DNA from: an uncultured Alphaproteobacteria bacterium
Lineage (GTDB): Bacteria; Pseudomonadota; Alphaproteobacteria; UBA8366; GCA-2717185
Assembly: GCA_943788635.1 (NCBI GenBank)
Contig: CALSRA010000010.1
Span: 62,001 to 126,000 of the forward strand
DNA: 64,000 bases
Direction: 5' to 3'
Part shown: positions 61,554-64,000 of the stretch, in pieces
How the letters are laid out: the number at the start of each line of letters is the position of its first letter
Numbering within the stretch: the first letter of the stretch is position 1
Position numbers and translations under genes: made by a program
The notes under the pieces: generated by a model
Databases searched by the model: none
Told to the model about the DNA's origin: nothing
The model's input: the letters and a program-made list of their open reading frames with translations, nothing else

Positions 61554-62847
61554 CACCGCCAATCGTGCTTATGGCAACAGCGAAAAGATTGCCGCCAGTC
61601 TCGCCGCGCGTCACCGTTCGGAGAAATGGTTTCGGGGAATAGGCTTCGCCGCAATTGTCGCTGCGCTGGGCTTCCTCGCCTTCATGATTCTCTCGATCGG
61701 TTCGACGGGATACAAGGCTTTTCAGCAAACCTATGTGCAGCTTGAAATCAATTTCGATGCCGATGTAATCGACCCGGAAGGCACGCGCGACCCGGCCGTA
61801 TTGTCCAGGGCCAATTATCAGGGGCTCGTTCGCAAGGCGTTGCGGGATATGTTCCCGGACGTGAAAAGCCGGCGTGACCGGCGCAGCCTGAACGACACGG
61901 TCAGTAGTGTGGGCCAGTTCGAACTGATGGACATGGTGCTGGCCGACCCCTCGCTGATCGGGACCACCAGAACCGTATGGCTGACGGCGTCCGACGATTT
62001 CGACATGGCGATGAAAGGCAGTATTCCCCTGGATGTGCCACAGGATGAACGGCGCATTAGCGACAAGCAGATCTCCTGGCTGGACAAGCTGAACAGCGAA
62101 GGTCGCCTGGAAAGCCGGTTTAATTCCCGGTTCTTTACATCTGGCGATTCACGCGAACCCGAACAGGCCGGCATTCTGGCGGCGCTGGTCGGGACCGGGT
62201 TCAGCCTGCTCGTCTGTTTCGCTTTTGCCTTTCCGGTCGGCGTGTTGTCCGCGGTTTATCTGGAGATGTTCGCACCACGGAACCGCATCAGCGACATTAT
62301 CGAAATCAATATCAACAACCTTGCGGCTGTCCCGTCCATCGTGTTCGGGTTGCTTGGTCTGGCGATGCTTCTTGGCGTCTTCGGCATGCCGCGATCCTCG
62401 CCGCTGGTCGGTGGTATGGTTCTGGCGCTGATGACCCTGCCGACGATTATTGTTGCGGCGCGCGCCTCGCTGAAGGCGGTGCCGCCGTCGTTGCGGGACG
62501 CGGCCCTCGGCCTTGGCGCCAGTGAAATGCAGGCAGTGTTCCATCATGTGGTGCCGCTCGGCGCTGCCCGGGAATGCTGACCGGCGCCATCATCGGCATG
62601 GCGCAGGCCCTCGGCGAAACCGCGCCCCTGCTGATGATCGGCATGGTCGCCTTCATCGTCGATATTCCCGGCAGTGTCCTGGATCCGGCAACGGCATTGC
62701 CCGTACAGATCTTCCTGTGGGCGGATAGCCCGGAGCGCGGCTTCGCCGAGACGAACGGCTGCTGCAATTCTGGTACTGCTCGGCTTTCTGGTCGTGATGA
62801 ATCTGGTTGCGATTATCTTGCGTAAAAAATTCGAACAACGTTGGTAG
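61546..62847 (+). pseudogene. pstA: phosphate ABC transporter permease PstA, frameshifted at the end
   Basis: The frame opens with a long N-terminal periplasmic extension (about 35-200, DUF3333-like). The permease core (GTGFSLLVCFAFAFPVGVLSAVYLEMF, NNLAAVPSIVFGLLGLAML) and EAA loop (LKAVPPSLRDAALGLGASEMQAV) follow. It breaks near 62545-62575, where two extra bases interrupt the expected PLALPGMLTG. It breaks again near 62750 before TAAAILVLLGFLVVMNL. Restored, it ends at 62847 with about 432 residues. It pairs with PstC in the phosphate channel. The breaks fall in the error-dense zone at the right of the window. Confidence 0.88.
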
Positions 62848-62861
62848 GGAACATCAAGAAA

Positions 62862-63680
<819 letters not shown>

Positions 63681-63695
63681 GCGAAAGGCAGCGTC

Positions 63696-64000
63696 ATGGC
63701 AGGCAACCATATCGTCACATCGTTTGATGACGACCTGAGCCGACTCGACAGCATGATCGCCGCAATGGGCGGCCTCGCCGAGGCGCAGCTTGCACAGGCG
63801 ATCGACGCACTCGTCAAGCGTGACGCGGCGCTCGCGGAAACCATCGCTGCCCGCGATGACGATGATCGATGACCTGGAGCGCGAGGTCGATTTGTTCACC
63901 GTTGAAGTGCTGACCCGGCGCCAGCCGCTGGCGGCAGACCTTCGCAGAGTCATTTCGGCGTTGAAGGCGGCGAATGACCTCGAACGGATCGGCGACCTTT
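63696..64000 (+). pseudogene. phoU: phosphate transport regulator PhoU, partial and frameshifted
   Basis: The visible 305 bases encode the start of PhoU ([39 protein letters not shown]). A single extra base near 63852-63856 breaks the frame, after which DLEREVDLFTVEVLTRRQPL and LRRVISALKAANDLERIGDL follow. PhoU bundles bind metal and link PstSCAB to PhoR, keeping the kinase inactive when phosphate is plentiful. It is 15 bases after pstB. The gene runs off the window edge. Confidence 0.85.

Overview
The window reads as about 64 kb of ordinary, gene-dense chromosome from a GC-rich alphaproteobacterium, probably near Rhodospirillales. That placement is inference. It rests on a circularly permuted two-piece tmRNA gene, a short alpha-type SspB, an ArsR-methyltransferase fusion ahead of metF and metH, an LplT-Aas fusion, and a Pho box with 11-bp periodicity. 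I see no rRNA, CRISPR array, insertion sequence, integrase or phage gene.

Layout. 1-16.8 kb holds catabolic and accessory genes: acyl-CoA dehydrogenase, GNAT, CBS-BON protein, racemase-like protein, flavin monooxygenase, DM13 protein, PhyH, GlcG, hydroxyacid dehydrogenase, a small mercury locus (merF, GDCCVxC protein, merR), CoA-transferase, SDR, CMD protein, flavin reductase, DMT transporter, ClC channel, diguanylate cyclase and thioesterase. 16.8-22.3 kb is the methionine-cycle operon: regulator, metF, metH. 22.6-29 kb has mlaA-mlaC, ettA, a CheW-truncated globin fusion and class I fumarase. 29-31.3 kb has sspB, tmRNA, thyA and folA. 31.3-41.7 kb has a second luciferase-like enzyme, HPPD, an FAD oxidoreductase, an EthD-repeat protein, a lytic-transglycosylase-like protein, a cupin, tRNA-Arg, a lipase-like lipoprotein, a zf-CHCC protein and polA.

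41.8-50.1 kb has a dehydrogenase, GST, a TetR regulator with tandem operators, the LplT-Aas fusion, a three-gene cobalt-type nitrile hydratase or thiocyanate hydrolase-like operon, a lipoprotein and a YqaA protein. 50.2-57.4 kb has pckA, a HugZ-like protein, Lrp, an ELM1-family protein, a large uncharacterised protein and a LysR regulator. 57.7-64 kb has a rhodanese, a CAU tRNA and the phosphate regulon phoR-pstSCAB-phoU, running off the right edge.

Sequence quality matters here. Several otherwise intact conserved genes carry single-base indels: sspB, tetR, lplT-aas, pckA, the rhodanese, pstA, pstB and phoU. Indels are dense at about 46.85-47.6 kb and 62.5-63.9 kb. I read most as sequencing or assembly errors and give whole-gene coordinates. 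The most unusual intact features are the CheW-truncated globin fusion, the split nitrile hydratase with a His-rich N terminus, a MerF lacking its second cysteine pair beside an overlapping Cys-rich protein, a racemase-fold protein without its active-site cysteines, a 645-residue orphan protein, and several operators placed exactly in promoter spacers.
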